A DNA stretch of 35,059 nucleotides, taken from CAZFYZ01 sp964523735 (lineage in GTDB: Bacteria > Armatimonadota > UBA5829). Positions within the stretch are counted from its first letter, which is position 1, and every line of letters starts with the position of its first letter. The translations under genes and the position numbers were made by a program. Below the pieces are notes generated by a model. That model was not told the DNA's origin. It saw nothing but the letters and a program-made list of their open reading frames with translations, and did no database searches. Location: positions 1-35,059 of the forward strand of contig CAZFYZ010000032.1 of the NCBI GenBank assembly GCA_964523735.1. Reading direction: 5' to 3'. Positions 9,267 through 17,448 of the stretch are shown here, in pieces.

Positions 9267-9479
9267 ATGGGATTTCGAGACATGGACCTGGACGACCAGG
9301 TGAGAGCAGCAATACGAAGGGACCAGTGCCTGGCACCCCTTAGAATAGGCGTCAATGTAAGAAACGGCATTGTGTATTTGACAGGTGCTGTCAACGAGCG
9401 CGCGAAGATGCATGCGGTCAAGCTTGTTCGCGGAATAGACTCTGTCGCGGCCGTTGTCGATCAACTCAACGTGGCATAG
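9267..9479 (+). CDS. Small stand-alone BON-domain protein
   Basis: A 70-residue protein preceded by GGAGG. Nearly the whole length is one BON module: an N-terminal amphipathic helix (DLDDQVRAAIRRD), then VNVRNGIVYLTGAVN and a second helix ending in a GIDSVAAVVDQLNV strand. BON domains often bind phospholipid surfaces and usually occur in periplasmic proteins such as OsmY. This one has no signal peptide, so it is probably cytoplasmic or a subunit of something larger. The function is unknown. Confidence 0.7.
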   Translation: MGFRDMDLDDQVRAAIRRDQCLAPLRIGVNVRNGIVYLTGAVNERAKMHAVKLVRGIDSVAAVVDQLNVA

Positions 9480-9550
9480 CACACGCAGGTTCTTTGAACA
9501 GTCGGTCTTGAGCGTCTGCGAGACAGGAGCGTGTCACTCGGGGAGCCCTC

Positions 9551-10900
9551 TCAAGGATCTGGGACCGCGGCAAGCCTGTGATCCAATTCTCGGGGTGTGA
9601 TCTCTTGCTCAAGTGAAAGGGCAGCCGCCTTCCCCGCAGCCTCGCCCATTGCCACACACGCCGGCATTATCCTGATCGCTCCGTGTCCCGCCTGCGTGCT
9701 GGAAACGCATCTGCCGGCAACAAGGACGTTGTCGATCCCTTGCGGCAGCAAGCATCTATAGGGGATCTCATACCAGTCGCCAGGGGGTGGGGCGCCTGCC
9801 GTCGCGGCCAGATCGGCTTCGGCCTCCTCCTTGGTGTAGCCTCTTCCTTCACCGGGGTGAACATCGACCGGATACGCCAACCTGCAGATGCAGTCCGCGA
9901 ACTTCGCTCCCCTGACGACATCACTCGCGCTGAACACGTAGTCCCCGGTGATCCGCCTGGTCTCACGCACACCAACGTGGGCCGCGCTTCTCAGCAAGTA
10001 GGCTTCCTCAAAGCCTGGAACGTGATTCCGGACAAATGCTACCAGGCAGATCATCTGCCTGCGGCTCTCGATCTCGGCTCGCGTGAGGTCCTCTGCGCTG
10101 GTCCCGTCAACGCGTCCGACATGCGTCGTGTTGAAAACGACCTCACCTCTCCTGGGTCTACTTAAGAAGAAGATCATATCGCCGGGAACGTCATACTCAC
10201 CTGCTGCCCGTGCATTCGCCACCAAGTCATAGTATCCCGCGACCGAGATGACCCCGTCCGCAAGTTCCTCTGGGTCAGCGTCAGGCGGAAGCTTCGGGAA
10301 CAGCATTTGATCGGGATGGTCGCGGACATATTGCATTACGCGCTCGAGATCGACGCCGCCCACATCAAACATCAGAGTGACCGCCTGGGGCAGCCCGTTC
10401 GCATCGCCGGACGCATATGAGGCCCCCAGAGCAACTGCGACATCACCGTCCCCCGTGCAGTCCACAGTCCTGAAGCAGTTTATCTCTTCGCGCCTGGACT
10501 TGGAATACATCGAGATCACGATGCCCCCGTTCTGATCGGAACGCGCTCCATCTACCTGTGTGTGAAGCCGCAGCACACTGCCGGATTCCAGAACCATCTC
10601 CTGCAGCACGCTCTTCATGGCCTCCGAGTCAAAGGTATTGCCCTTGAGTCCCCCCTGGTGTGACAGCCTGTCGCATATCTCTTGAAACAGCCCCGTCACA
10701 AGCACTCTGCCATCCGATGTGCGATGACTCATGAACGGACTGACCAACCCGGCGGTTGCCCATCCGCCGAGGAACCCGTAACGCTCGATCAGCAGCGTGC
10801 GTGCGCCACGACGCGCCGAGGCCACGGCCGCGGCACATCCCGCCAAACCTCCGCCCGTGACTATCACATCATATACGTTGGAATGCATCATTCGAGACAT
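9551..10900 (-). CDS. FAD-dependent oxidoreductase (PF12831-like)
   Basis: A 449-residue protein. The N terminus carries a Rossmann FAD-binding motif (DVIVTGGGLAGCAAAVASAR) followed by LLIERYGFLGGWAT; TVDCTGDGDVAVALGA is the second FAD contact region, and a C-terminal NVLVAGRCVS...AIRIMPACVAMGEAAG completes the dinucleotide fold. This family of flavoproteins is abundant in Planctomycetota and Armatimonadota, often near carbohydrate genes; the substrate is not predictable. Starts at codons 1, 4 and 5 are all possible; the first is given. There is no signal peptide, so it is cytosolic. It lies after the prepilin gene terminator and is likely transcribed separately. Confidence 0.8.
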   Translation of the reverse strand: MSRMMHSNVYDVIVTGGGLAGCAAAVASARRGARTLLIERYGFLGGWATAGLVSPFMSHRTSDGRVLVTGLFQEICDRLSHQGGLKGNTFDSEAMKSVLQEMVLESGSVLRLHTQVDGARSDQNGGIVISMYSKSRREEINCFRTVDCTGDGDVAVALGASYASGDANGLPQAVTLMFDVGGVDLERVMQYVRDHPDQMLFPKLPPDADPEELADGVISVAGYYDLVANARAAGEYDVPGDMIFFLSRPRRGEVVFNTTHVGRVDGTSAEDLTRAEIESRRQMICLVAFVRNHVPGFEEAYLLRSAAHVGVRETRRITGDYVFSASDVVRGAKFADCICRLAYPVDVHPGEGRGYTKEEAEADLAATAGAPPPGDWYEIPYRCLLPQGIDNVLVAGRCVSSTQAGHGAIRIMPACVAMGEAAGKAAALSLEQEITPRELDHRLAAVPDP

Positions 10901-10915
10901 CCGCCCCCGAAGTGG

Positions 10916-10945
10916 AAAGAGGCGGGCCCTTGCAGAGCCCGCCTC
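10916..10945 (-). terminator. Intrinsic terminator of the first prepilin gene
   Basis: On the minus strand GAGGCGGGC (from 10945) pairs with GCCCGCCTC (to 10919), followed by TTT. It lies about 35 bases after the prepilin stop codon. Confidence 0.65.
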
Positions 10946-10980
10946 AGTCGGTTAAGTATGCTAAGCAAGCTCAGGTGAGC

Positions 10981-11787
10981 TTACGGCAGCTTGTCGCTGA
11001 ATCTGGTCGGATCGACGTAGGTGGCGACGGCAGTTGCGATGCTCGACATGTCGCCAGTGCCGGAGGCCGGCTCGTTGTCATAGTTGAAGTAGTTGGGCTC
11101 ACCCTGAGCCTGCAGTCCGCCCGTAGCACTCGTGTTAATCTGAGTGTCTCTGGTTCTTGCCGGACTATTGACCACGCTCACATTGCGCACGTGGGTGTCG
11201 AGGAAGGCGACATTGATCTTGACCGTGTTGTAGTAGCCCGTTCCGTTGCCCTCGTGGAAGCCTGCTCTCTCGTAGAATACGATCTGATCGGCATTGTAGC
11301 CGAACTGGCCTTCCTTCTGGCACTTGGAGGTGCCGGTGCCAGACCATGCCTGGTCAATGGCCAACTTCCACCAGTAGGAGAGCTTCGCGGTGGGCATGTT
11401 TGCATGGTCTTCAGAATCCGACGGGCAGAAGACGATGTCCTTGCTCTTCATGGAGTTGTAGAGCTTCTGGAACCAGCTCCTTGGTACTATGTTCCCGACT
11501 GGCGGGGCGCCGGCGTAAAAAGTGAACAACTGGAACTCGCCAGCATCCCATGCCGAGTCAGGGGCACTCTGGGCCCACTTCGAGCTGGGAAGGGTGGCAT
11601 CGTAGTCATTCCAGTAGGTCTGGAGGGCGATTGCGCACTCCTTCATATTGCTTTGGCAGTTGGACTTGCGCGCAGCTTCTCTAGCACGCGCGAACACAGG
11701 GAAAAGGATAGCGGCCAGAATCGCGATGATTGCGATAACGACCAGCAATTCGATCAGTGTGAAGCCGCTTCTCTTTCTTGCAGCCAT
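10981..11787 (-). CDS. DUF1559-type prepilin/pseudopilin
   Basis: The 268-residue start at 11787 was chosen because AGGAGG precedes it and it places the signal right at the N terminus: MAARKRSG followed by FTLIELLVVIAIIAIL, a class III (type IV pilin) signal cleaved after Gly8 and methylated at Phe9. LFPVFARAREAARKSNCQSN follows, typical of the DUF1559 group. The C-terminal AFLDTHVRN matches a degenerate form of the family's H-X9-DG motif. Such proteins are surface pseudopilins of unknown function that occur in many copies per genome. A second copy lies directly upstream. Confidence 0.85.
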   Translation of the reverse strand: MAARKRSGFTLIELLVVIAIIAILAAILFPVFARAREAARKSNCQSNMKECAIALQTYWNDYDATLPSSKWAQSAPDSAWDAGEFQLFTFYAGAPPVGNIVPRSWFQKLYNSMKSKDIVFCPSDSEDHANMPTAKLSYWWKLAIDQAWSGTGTSKCQKEGQFGYNADQIVFYERAGFHEGNGTGYYNTVKINVAFLDTHVRNVSVVNSPARTRDTQINTSATGGLQAQGEPNYFNYDNEPASGTGDMSSIATAVATYVDPTRFSDKLP

Positions 11788-11967
11788 TGAACTTCCTCCT
11801 ATGGAAAACCTTTCGTCAACAGATTCAGTTTCATCTAGCCGGACAGCCGCTTGAGTTGCCTCAGTGAGTCTGTCCATTCTCGTTCTATTAGTTATGGATG
11901 AAGAAGGTTTGCGTTGCATTGTAGCCTCTACACCACCTCCTATCCACGGTCTCTAGCAGCAGTGCTC

Positions 11968-12819
11968 CTATGGACTGATTGCGATACTCTGGTTCTTCAC
12001 TTTCTGGTCCTGAGTCGAAAGAGTAGTCCAGTTGAAGTTGTACCACTGCATCGTGTTGCCATCCCAGCACCTGGCAGCGTTTATCTGGTTCTGCGGCGGG
12101 AAGTAAGTAAGCTCGAAATACTTGACATGCCCATCTGCAAATAGCAGATTGGAGCCATTCGCGTGGAGCTTGTACTCCGTGGCCGGCAGGCTGGATTTGA
12201 GAGCATCGGCTTGGTTCAGGAACGGATACTGCGGAGGGTACTGCGGGTTTGAGTTCGGGAGATTGGCGGCCATGTTTGACGGACGCAGGCACGAAGTCGC
12301 CTGCCTGCCGAACTCGCGGATCAACATTAGGCTGGACGCACTCTTGATGATTCCCTCCGGCTGCTCAATCAAACAGGCGTTGAACGCGTACGTTGTGATC
12401 GGGAACTGGCCGTTAGGATTCGTTGGGAATGTGTCGTTGCCTGCTGCCGGGCATTTCCAGACGCTGGCCGGGTCGCCCTTCTTGGTGGACTGCTCAACGT
12501 AGCCGTAGAGCCCCTCAACCCAGGTGATCCCATACCGGAACTTCATGTCTACGAGCGTCGGATCCGTCACGTTGACAATGGGTTGTACTGGCCCGAGGTT
12601 CATCCCTTGCCACGTTCGATTGGTGGGGTAGGTATCCTGCCAATCAGATAGATACATCTTGACCGCACTGCCGATCTGTTTCAGGTTGGACTGGCAGGAC
12701 GATGTCTGTGCAGCCCTCCTTGCTCTTGCAAAGACCGGGAACAGAATGGCGGCCAATATGGCTATGATCGCGATGACGACCAGTAGCTCGATTAGCGTGA
12801 AACCTTTCCGTTCTTTCAT
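11968..12819 (-). CDS. DUF1559-type prepilin/pseudopilin, second copy
   Basis: A 283-residue protein; the ATG at 12819 follows GAGGAG. It begins MKERKG then FTLIELLVVIAIIAIL, a prepilin cleavage signal with Gly6-Phe7 as cleavage site, then LFPVFARARRAAQTSSCQSNLKQ. The C-terminal half contains LLFADGHVKYFEL, a well-formed H-X9-DG type signature of DUF1559. It shares fold and signal with the next gene but differs strongly in the middle, so the pair is an old duplication rather than a recent one. The 180-bp gap between them contains nested inverted repeats (for example GGACAG/CTGTCC at about 11831-11866) but no recognised riboswitch. Confidence 0.85.
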   Translation of the reverse strand: MKERKGFTLIELLVVIAIIAILAAILFPVFARARRAAQTSSCQSNLKQIGSAVKMYLSDWQDTYPTNRTWQGMNLGPVQPIVNVTDPTLVDMKFRYGITWVEGLYGYVEQSTKKGDPASVWKCPAAGNDTFPTNPNGQFPITTYAFNACLIEQPEGIIKSASSLMLIREFGRQATSCLRPSNMAANLPNSNPQYPPQYPFLNQADALKSSLPATEYKLHANGSNLLFADGHVKYFELTYFPPQNQINAARCWDGNTMQWYNFNWTTLSTQDQKVKNQSIAISP

Positions 12820-13199
12820 GGTGTTCTCCTCAAGTACTTCCGCGGCGCCTGCATAGCTTGGATGCCGGCTACCGCCCAAAGCAGAAAATAAAGATGATGC
12901 TAGTTTGTTGCTCAGAACCCCTTTCATCCACCACCCTTTCTATATATACTACCGCCACGAGAGTTTTTCCGAACTCCGGCGGCCAATCTGCGCTAGTCCG
13001 TTTAGCTCCTGCCTCAGGATCCATCACGCATGATCGAGCAAGACAGCAAGCTCGACCTTGCCGTCATCCTATCACAAGGACAGACCAGTGTCAACGACCT
13101 GAGCTTGTGCAGCTCGAACCCTACAGTCCAAGCCTATTACTAGACATCATGATGGGGAGGTTTGTTCCCCAGCTCAGGCAAGAATGCGAGGAATTTGTG
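12820..13199. other. 380-bp intergenic region upstream of the second prepilin gene
   Basis: No credible gene. On the minus strand it holds a possible -10 element TATATA (12941-12946), a palindrome overlapping the -35 position (12952-12982), about 120 bases of leader, and on its far side a short GGGGA/TCCCC hairpin (13153-13169) downstream of recO. The leader was checked for a c-di-GMP-I riboswitch core and none was seen. Confidence 0.5.
12952..12982. promoter_or_regulatory. 31-bp two-part palindrome, possible operator of the prepilin promoter
   Basis: CCGCC and GAGTT are each matched exactly by AACTC and GGCGG around a six-base centre. The palindrome sits five bases upstream of a TATATA element oriented toward the prepilin gene, where an operator would be expected. 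Confidence 0.35.
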
Positions 13200-13940
13200 T
13201 TAGATCGTCTCCACAAAGTCCACGCTCCTGAGGTTACGCTCGAGCCTGTAACGGATATGCCATTTGAGCATTCTCGCGAGGTCCCGTCTAGCTCCCGATG
13301 GCACTCTGAGGTTCCTCAAGAGGTTGGGTTGTGTTTGTCTCAGGGCGCGCACGTATGAAGCCGCGGCCGCCGGCATCCAGATCGCGTCTGCGGGAGGGTT
13401 CTCGCATTGGTCGCAGACCGCGCCGCCAAGCGAGGGACTGAATGCCATTCTCCCTGCTGCGATTTGACGGCTGCACCTGAGGCAGCTCTCGCAGTGCGGC
13501 TCGTACCCAAGCAGGGACAGAAGCTGAAGCTCAAAATACCGCGCCACGATCTCAGAGTCGGTCTGGCTCTCCAGAAGATACAGCGCGCTTAGAAGGGTGT
13601 CAAAGAGGTCCGGATTCGGCTGGCGTTCCTCAACAAAGCGGTCTGACAGCTCAAGGATGTAGATGCCGTGGGCGATGGCTTTGATGCCCGACTTGGCATT
13701 GGGGAATGATTCCTTTATCTCCGCCTGCGTGATCACATCCAGATCACGGCCCGAGGACATGAACATCTTACAGTAGGTGAGTGGCTCACTGGCTCCACTG
13801 AGCTTGCTGCCAGGGCGGCGGCATCCCTTGGCGACGGCAGAAAGCTTACCATGTTCGCGGGAAAGGATCGTGAGGATGCGGTCTTTCTCGCCGAGGTCGA
13901 TCCGGCGCAATACGATTGCGCTTGCCGTATACGTCCTCAC
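13200..13940 (-). CDS. recO: DNA repair protein RecO
   Basis: A 246-residue protein, normal family length. The N terminus MRTYTASAIVLRRIDLGEKD is the RecO OB-fold start (residues 1-80: TILSREHGKLSAVAKG, RRPGSKLSG). The C-terminal helical part contains a four-Cys zinc site, CESCLRC and CDQC, as in many RecO proteins. RecO loads RecA on SSB-coated DNA together with RecR in RecFOR recombination repair. It is the last gene of the minus-strand series that begins with trpS, separated from deoC by a repeat-rich 136 bp, so co-transcription is possible but not assured. Confidence 0.93.
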   Translation of the reverse strand: MRTYTASAIVLRRIDLGEKDRILTILSREHGKLSAVAKGCRRPGSKLSGASEPLTYCKMFMSSGRDLDVITQAEIKESFPNAKSGIKAIAHGIYILELSDRFVEERQPNPDLFDTLLSALYLLESQTDSEIVARYFELQLLSLLGYEPHCESCLRCSRQIAAGRMAFSPSLGGAVCDQCENPPADAIWMPAAAASYVRALRQTQPNLLRNLRVPSGARRDLARMLKWHIRYRLERNLRSVDFVETI

Positions 13941-13954
13941 ATCGGTCCTCTTGT

Positions 13955-14070
13955 CACGAAAACACGAAATGACGAAAAGAACTTCTGGTTCTGGTAAATC
14001 GGATATTCCTCTTCTTTCGTGCTTTCTCCGTCCTGAGCCCGTCGAAGGGTCGTGCTTTCGTGATAGGAAT
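13955..14070. repeat. Dispersed intergenic repeat cluster between recO and deoC
   Basis: It begins with an 8-bp array (CACGAAAA, CACGAAAT, GACGAAAA; 13955-13978), continues with TTTCGTGCTTT, and contains one copy of the 18-mer CCTGAGCCCGTCGAAGGG (14032-14049) followed by GTGCTTTCGTGA. Related sequence recurs at 19289-19418, 20005-20036 and 31657-31674. Confidence 0.75.
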
Positions 14071-14076
14071 CCCCTT

Positions 14077-14799
14077 CTACCTTCTCCGCCCGGCGCTCTC
14101 GAGGTAGTCCTCCGGCACGTAACCTTCTACGACTGCAGCAGCATTCGAGGTGCCGATGCGGCTTGCGCCCGCGTCGAGCATCTCCATCGCCTGCTCTGTT
14201 GTTCGTATTCCGCCTGCCGCCTTCACCCCGATGTCAGGGCCAACCACATTGCGGATAAGCCGAATATCCTCGACAGTTGCGCCGCCCGGAGCGGTCCCGG
14301 TTGAGGTCTTGACGAAGTCGCCGCCCGCATCGCGAATGATCTCGCAGGCGATCTTCTTCTCCTCATCCGTGAGGTAGAAGCATTCGATGATGAACTTGAG
14401 GACGGTTCGCTTGGCATCCTGGGTCATGCCTGTGATGCGGGAAGTATCGACCAGTTCTCTGACCTCGGCCTCGACCAGATTGCGCTCACCGGACTTCAGC
14501 GCCGAGACGTTGATTACGACATCGAGTTCCTTGGCGCCGTTGGTGATCGCCGTCCTTGCCTCATAGAGCTTCACCGATCGGCCGCTTGCTCCGAACGGGA
14601 AACCAACAACGGTGGCGGGCTTCACGTCCGAATCCTGCAAGGCACGCTTGGCAACCGGCAGCCAGAACGGGAAGACCACTACTGTGGCGAAATGATACTG
14701 TATAGCTTCCTCACACAGCCGCAGAATATCCTCACGGGTAGCCGTGGGCTTCAGCAAGGTCGAGTCCATCAGTTTGGCAAACTGCTCTTTCGAAAACAT
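14077..14799 (-). CDS. deoC: Deoxyribose-phosphate aldolase
   Basis: A 240-residue protein, about the usual length. It reversibly cleaves 2-deoxyribose 5-phosphate to acetaldehyde and glyceraldehyde 3-phosphate in deoxynucleoside catabolism. Family marks: MDSTLLKPTAT at the N terminus, VVGFPFG, ELDVVINV, KFIIECFYLT and the Schiff-base lysine in GDFVKTSTG, then VKAAGGIRT and GASRIGTSNA. It follows trpA by 54 bases that consist almost wholly of a double-hairpin repeat, so it may be the distal end of the trp transcript, though metabolically unrelated. Confidence 0.93.
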   Translation of the reverse strand: MFSKEQFAKLMDSTLLKPTATREDILRLCEEAIQYHFATVVVFPFWLPVAKRALQDSDVKPATVVGFPFGASGRSVKLYEARTAITNGAKELDVVINVSALKSGERNLVEAEVRELVDTSRITGMTQDAKRTVLKFIIECFYLTDEEKKIACEIIRDAGGDFVKTSTGTAPGGATVEDIRLIRNVVGPDIGVKAAGGIRTTEQAMEMLDAGASRIGTSNAAAVVEGYVPEDYLESAGRRR

Positions 14800-14811
14800 A
14801 CCGATTACCTC

Positions 14812-14859
14812 TTGTAGCGGGGTTCTCCGAACCCCCGGCGTCGGAGACGCCGCCTACAA
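14812..14859. repeat. Double-hairpin repeat bounded by TTGTAG/CTACAA, between trpA and deoC
   Basis: Inside TTGTAG...CTACAA are two perfect hairpins: GGGGTTC/GAACCCC (14819-14835) and GGCGTC/GACGCC (14837-14851). On the minus strand the outer TTGTAG overlaps the last Leu codon and stop of trpA. It looks like a miniature dispersed palindrome and could also act as an RNA processing or weak termination site. Confidence 0.65.
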
Positions 14860-15648
14860 AGCGCCTTCCTTCATTGAGGCCACAAAACTCTTTGCTCGCT
14901 CAACTATGTCGCCCGATGTGGTGTGAGTGGCTATCACATTCACAAGGGCACTGCCGACAACCGCGCCATCAGCGAAACTCGTCACTTGCCGCACATGCTC
15001 AGGTTCAGAGATGCCAAAACCAACCACGACTGGCAGATCGCTTGCTGTCCTGATGCTGGCGATCAGTTCTCGCAGTTCGGCCGGCACCTCGCTTCTAGCC
15101 CCGGTGACTCCGGTCCGCGATACGCAGTAGATGAGCCCGCTTGCCATCTTCGCCGCACGCTCGATTCTATCCTTCGTGCTCGTGGGCGCGACGAGCATAA
15201 TAGTCGCCAGTCCGGCGTCGTCGGCCGCCAGCTTCCAATCACCAGCCTCCTCGGGAGGCAAATCGGTCATGATCACGCCATCGGCTCCGGCTGATGCCGC
15301 GTCGGCCGCGAAGCGCTCCAAACCATACTTCTGAACAGGGTTGTAGTATGTCATCAGCACGATAGGCGCTTCGCAGTCTCGCCTGATCTCACGAACACAG
15401 TCAAAGACCCTGGCAACGGTTGCGCCTGCCTGGAGAGCCCTGTAGCTCGATGCCTGGATGCTTGGTCCATCGGCCAGCGGATCCGAGAACGGAACGCCAA
15501 GTTCCACTATATCCGCTCCAGCCTCGACTATGCCTTTGGTCAATCTGGCTGTTGTGTCAATGTCCGGATCGCCGCAGGTCAGGAAGCATACAAGCGCCTT
15601 CTCTCCGCGAGATCTGAGTTCAAGAAAGCATCTGTCAATCCGGTTCAC
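14854..15648 (-). CDS. trpA: Tryptophan synthase alpha chain
   Basis: A 264-residue protein; the start codon is GTG and overlaps the trpB stop (GTGA). TrpA cleaves indole-3-glycerol phosphate to indole and glyceraldehyde 3-phosphate and passes indole to TrpB. Motifs: FLTCGDPD, the catalytic Glu in DIVELGVPFSDPLADGP (with the Asp of the SDPLADGP loop), VLMTYYNPV, ADGVIMTDLPPEEA, and the phosphate-binding VVGFGIS and GAVVGSALV. It is the last biosynthetic gene of the operon, and its stop codon lies in a palindromic repeat. Confidence 0.96.
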   Translation of the reverse strand: MNRIDRCFLELRSRGEKALVCFLTCGDPDIDTTARLTKGIVEAGADIVELGVPFSDPLADGPSIQASSYRALQAGATVARVFDCVREIRRDCEAPIVLMTYYNPVQKYGLERFAADAASAGADGVIMTDLPPEEAGDWKLAADDAGLATIMLVAPTSTKDRIERAAKMASGLIYCVSRTGVTGARSEVPAELRELIASIRTASDLPVVVGFGISEPEHVRQVTSFADGAVVGSALVNVIATHTTSGDIVERAKSFVASMKEGAL

Positions 15649-16850
15649 AGCGACACCTCCAGATGACTTGCAACCTGCTGAACGTCCTTGTCGCCTCTTC
15701 CGGACAGGCAGATCACTACCAGTTCATTCTTACCCAGCGAGGGCACAAACTTCCTGGCGTAAGCGACTGCGTGGGCAGACTCCAGCGCTGGGATGATGCC
15801 CTCGAGCTGCGAGAGCAACTCGAATGCCTCGAGGGCCTCTTTGTCGGTTATGTTCACGTAAGTAGCACGCCCGGTGTCCTTGAAGAAGCTGTGTTCCGGT
15901 CCGACGCCCGGGTAGTCCAGCCCCGCGGAGATTGAGTGAGTCAGTTGAATCTGACCGTCATCGTCCTGGAGCAGATAGCTCATCGATCCATGGAGCACGC
16001 CCGGGCTGCCAAGGCCCAGTGTCGAACAATGGCGAGGAGTGTCTGTACCTTCGCCGGCCGCTTCCACCCCAACAAGCTTCACTTGAGTGTCGCCTGCAAA
16101 CGGATAAAAGACTCCCATAGCGTTGCTTCCGCCGCCTACGCACGCGAGCACATAGTCAGGGAGTCGCCCTTCTTTGTCGAGGAACTGGCGCTTGGTTTCG
16201 CGACCGATCACTGACTGGAAATCACGGACCATCATCGGGTAGGGGTGCGGCCCCACGACCGAGCCGATTATATAGTGCGTATCGCGGACGTTCGTAACCC
16301 AGTCTCGGATTGCCTCACTCGTCGCATCTTTCAAAGTCTGTGTCCCGCTGGTGACCGGCACGACCTCTGCCCCCAGCAATCGCATCCTGAAAACGTTCAG
16401 CGCCTGGCGTTCCATGTCCTCGACGCCCATGTACACGTGGCACTTCAGACCGAAGAGCGCGCACGCAGTGGCCGTAGCGACACCGTGCTGCCCGGCTCCT
16501 GTCTCCGCGATAATGCGTGGCTTGCCCATCCGCCGGGCGAGCAGAATCTGCCCCATCACGTTGTTGAGCTTGTGCGCGCCTGTGTGGCACATGTCCTCGC
16601 GTTTCAGATAGACCTTGGCCCCGCCGAGAGCTTCCGTGAGCCTCTGGGCGAAGTAGAGTGGAGTGGGGCGGCCGACGTAATCGCCCATGTAGTAGTCCAA
16701 CTCTGTGAGGAAATCCTTATCATCCTTGTACTTGGCGTAGGCTGCTGCCAGCTCGTCCAGCGCAGGAATCAGGATCTCTGGCACATATCTCCCGCCGAAC
16801 CGCCCGAAATGCCCCAGGGCATCAGGCGTCTGCGTCTGCTCGTTTGACAT
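15645..16850 (-). CDS. trpB: Tryptophan synthase beta chain (TrpB1 type)
   Basis: A 401-residue protein that condenses indole with serine using pyridoxal phosphate. It begins like classical TrpB1 (FGRFGGRYVPEIL), has REDMCHTGAHKLNN with the PLP lysine, ETGAGQHGVATATA, the phosphate loop CVGGGSNAMG and C-terminal SGRGDKD. The start lies inside trpF (29-base overlap), with AGGAG in the trpF coding sequence serving as ribosome binding site. It pairs with trpA by a four-base overlap. A distinct TrpB2 homologue occurs about 16 kb away. Confidence 0.96.
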   Translation of the reverse strand: MSNEQTQTPDALGHFGRFGGRYVPEILIPALDELAAAYAKYKDDKDFLTELDYYMGDYVGRPTPLYFAQRLTEALGGAKVYLKREDMCHTGAHKLNNVMGQILLARRMGKPRIIAETGAGQHGVATATACALFGLKCHVYMGVEDMERQALNVFRMRLLGAEVVPVTSGTQTLKDATSEAIRDWVTNVRDTHYIIGSVVGPHPYPMMVRDFQSVIGRETKRQFLDKEGRLPDYVLACVGGGSNAMGVFYPFAGDTQVKLVGVEAAGEGTDTPRHCSTLGLGSPGVLHGSMSYLLQDDDGQIQLTHSISAGLDYPGVGPEHSFFKDTGRATYVNITDKEALEAFELLSQLEGIIPALESAHAVAYARKFVPSLGKNELVVICLSGRGDKDVQQVASHLEVSL

Positions 16851-17448
16851 TGGCTATGAACTCCTCGATCTTCTTGTGGTCCTTGATTCCCGGCTCCAGC
16901 TCGACGCCACTGGAAGCATCCACGGCAGAAGGACGAACCTGCCTGATCGCATCGGCCACGTTCTCGGGCTTCAGCCCTCCCGCGAGTATGATCGGCTTGC
17001 CGAAGTCCTTTGCTGCAGCGGCAAGCGTCCAATCGAAAGCCTGACCAGTTCCGCCCGGAGTGTCTTCTCGATAGGTGTCGAGCAGGTAGAATGACGCGTC
17101 TTGAAACTGATTCAGACCCGCAATGGTTCGTTCACCCTTCACTCGGACCGCCCGTATAACGCGCTCTGGCCCAATCCTTGCAGCGAACTCCTCGCTCTGA
17201 CAGCCGTGCAGCTGAACGTAGCTGAGTTCGCAATCATCGGCTGCCCTGAGCACATCATCAGTTTCGTCAGTGAACACTCCGACCGTCTTGACGTCGCAGC
17301 CGACAATGCGGACAATGTGCTTCACGGCCTCTGCGTCCACCTTGCGCGGACTGTCGGCAAAGACAAATCCCAGCATACTCGCCCCAAGCTGGACTGCGGC
17401 GATAGCGTCCTCGAGATTAGTGATCCCGCATATCTTGACGAGCGTCAT
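16822..17448 (-). CDS. trpF: Phosphoribosylanthranilate isomerase
   Basis: A 208-residue TIM barrel. The ATG at 17448 overlaps the trpC stop as ATGA, which fixes the start; a longer in-frame extension exists but runs through trpC and lacks family sequence. Motifs: VKICGITNLEDA with the catalytic Cys, GFVFADSPRKV, VGVFTDE, YVQLHG, LLDTYREDTPGGTG with the catalytic Asp, and LAGGLKPENV plus DASSGVE for phosphate binding. It catalyses the Amadori rearrangement of PRA to CdRP. Confidence 0.95.
   Translation of the reverse strand: MTLVKICGITNLEDAIAAVQLGASMLGFVFADSPRKVDAEAVKHIVRIVGCDVKTVGVFTDETDDVLRAADDCELSYVQLHGCQSEEFAARIGPERVIRAVRVKGERTIAGLNQFQDASFYLLDTYREDTPGGTGQAFDWTLAAAAKDFGKPIILAGGLKPENVADAIRQVRPSAVDASSGVELEPGIKDHKKIEEFIANVKRADADA

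Noticed and set aside
11788..11919. 44-residue extension before the first prepilin signal
   Set aside because: The prepilin signal must be near the N terminus, and AGGAGG directly precedes the internal ATG at 11787.
11788..11967. c-di-GMP or other riboswitch before the prepilin genes
   Set aside because: Nested inverted repeats and a GCAA-capped hairpin are present, but the conserved c-di-GMP-I core and its receptor were not found here or upstream of 12819.
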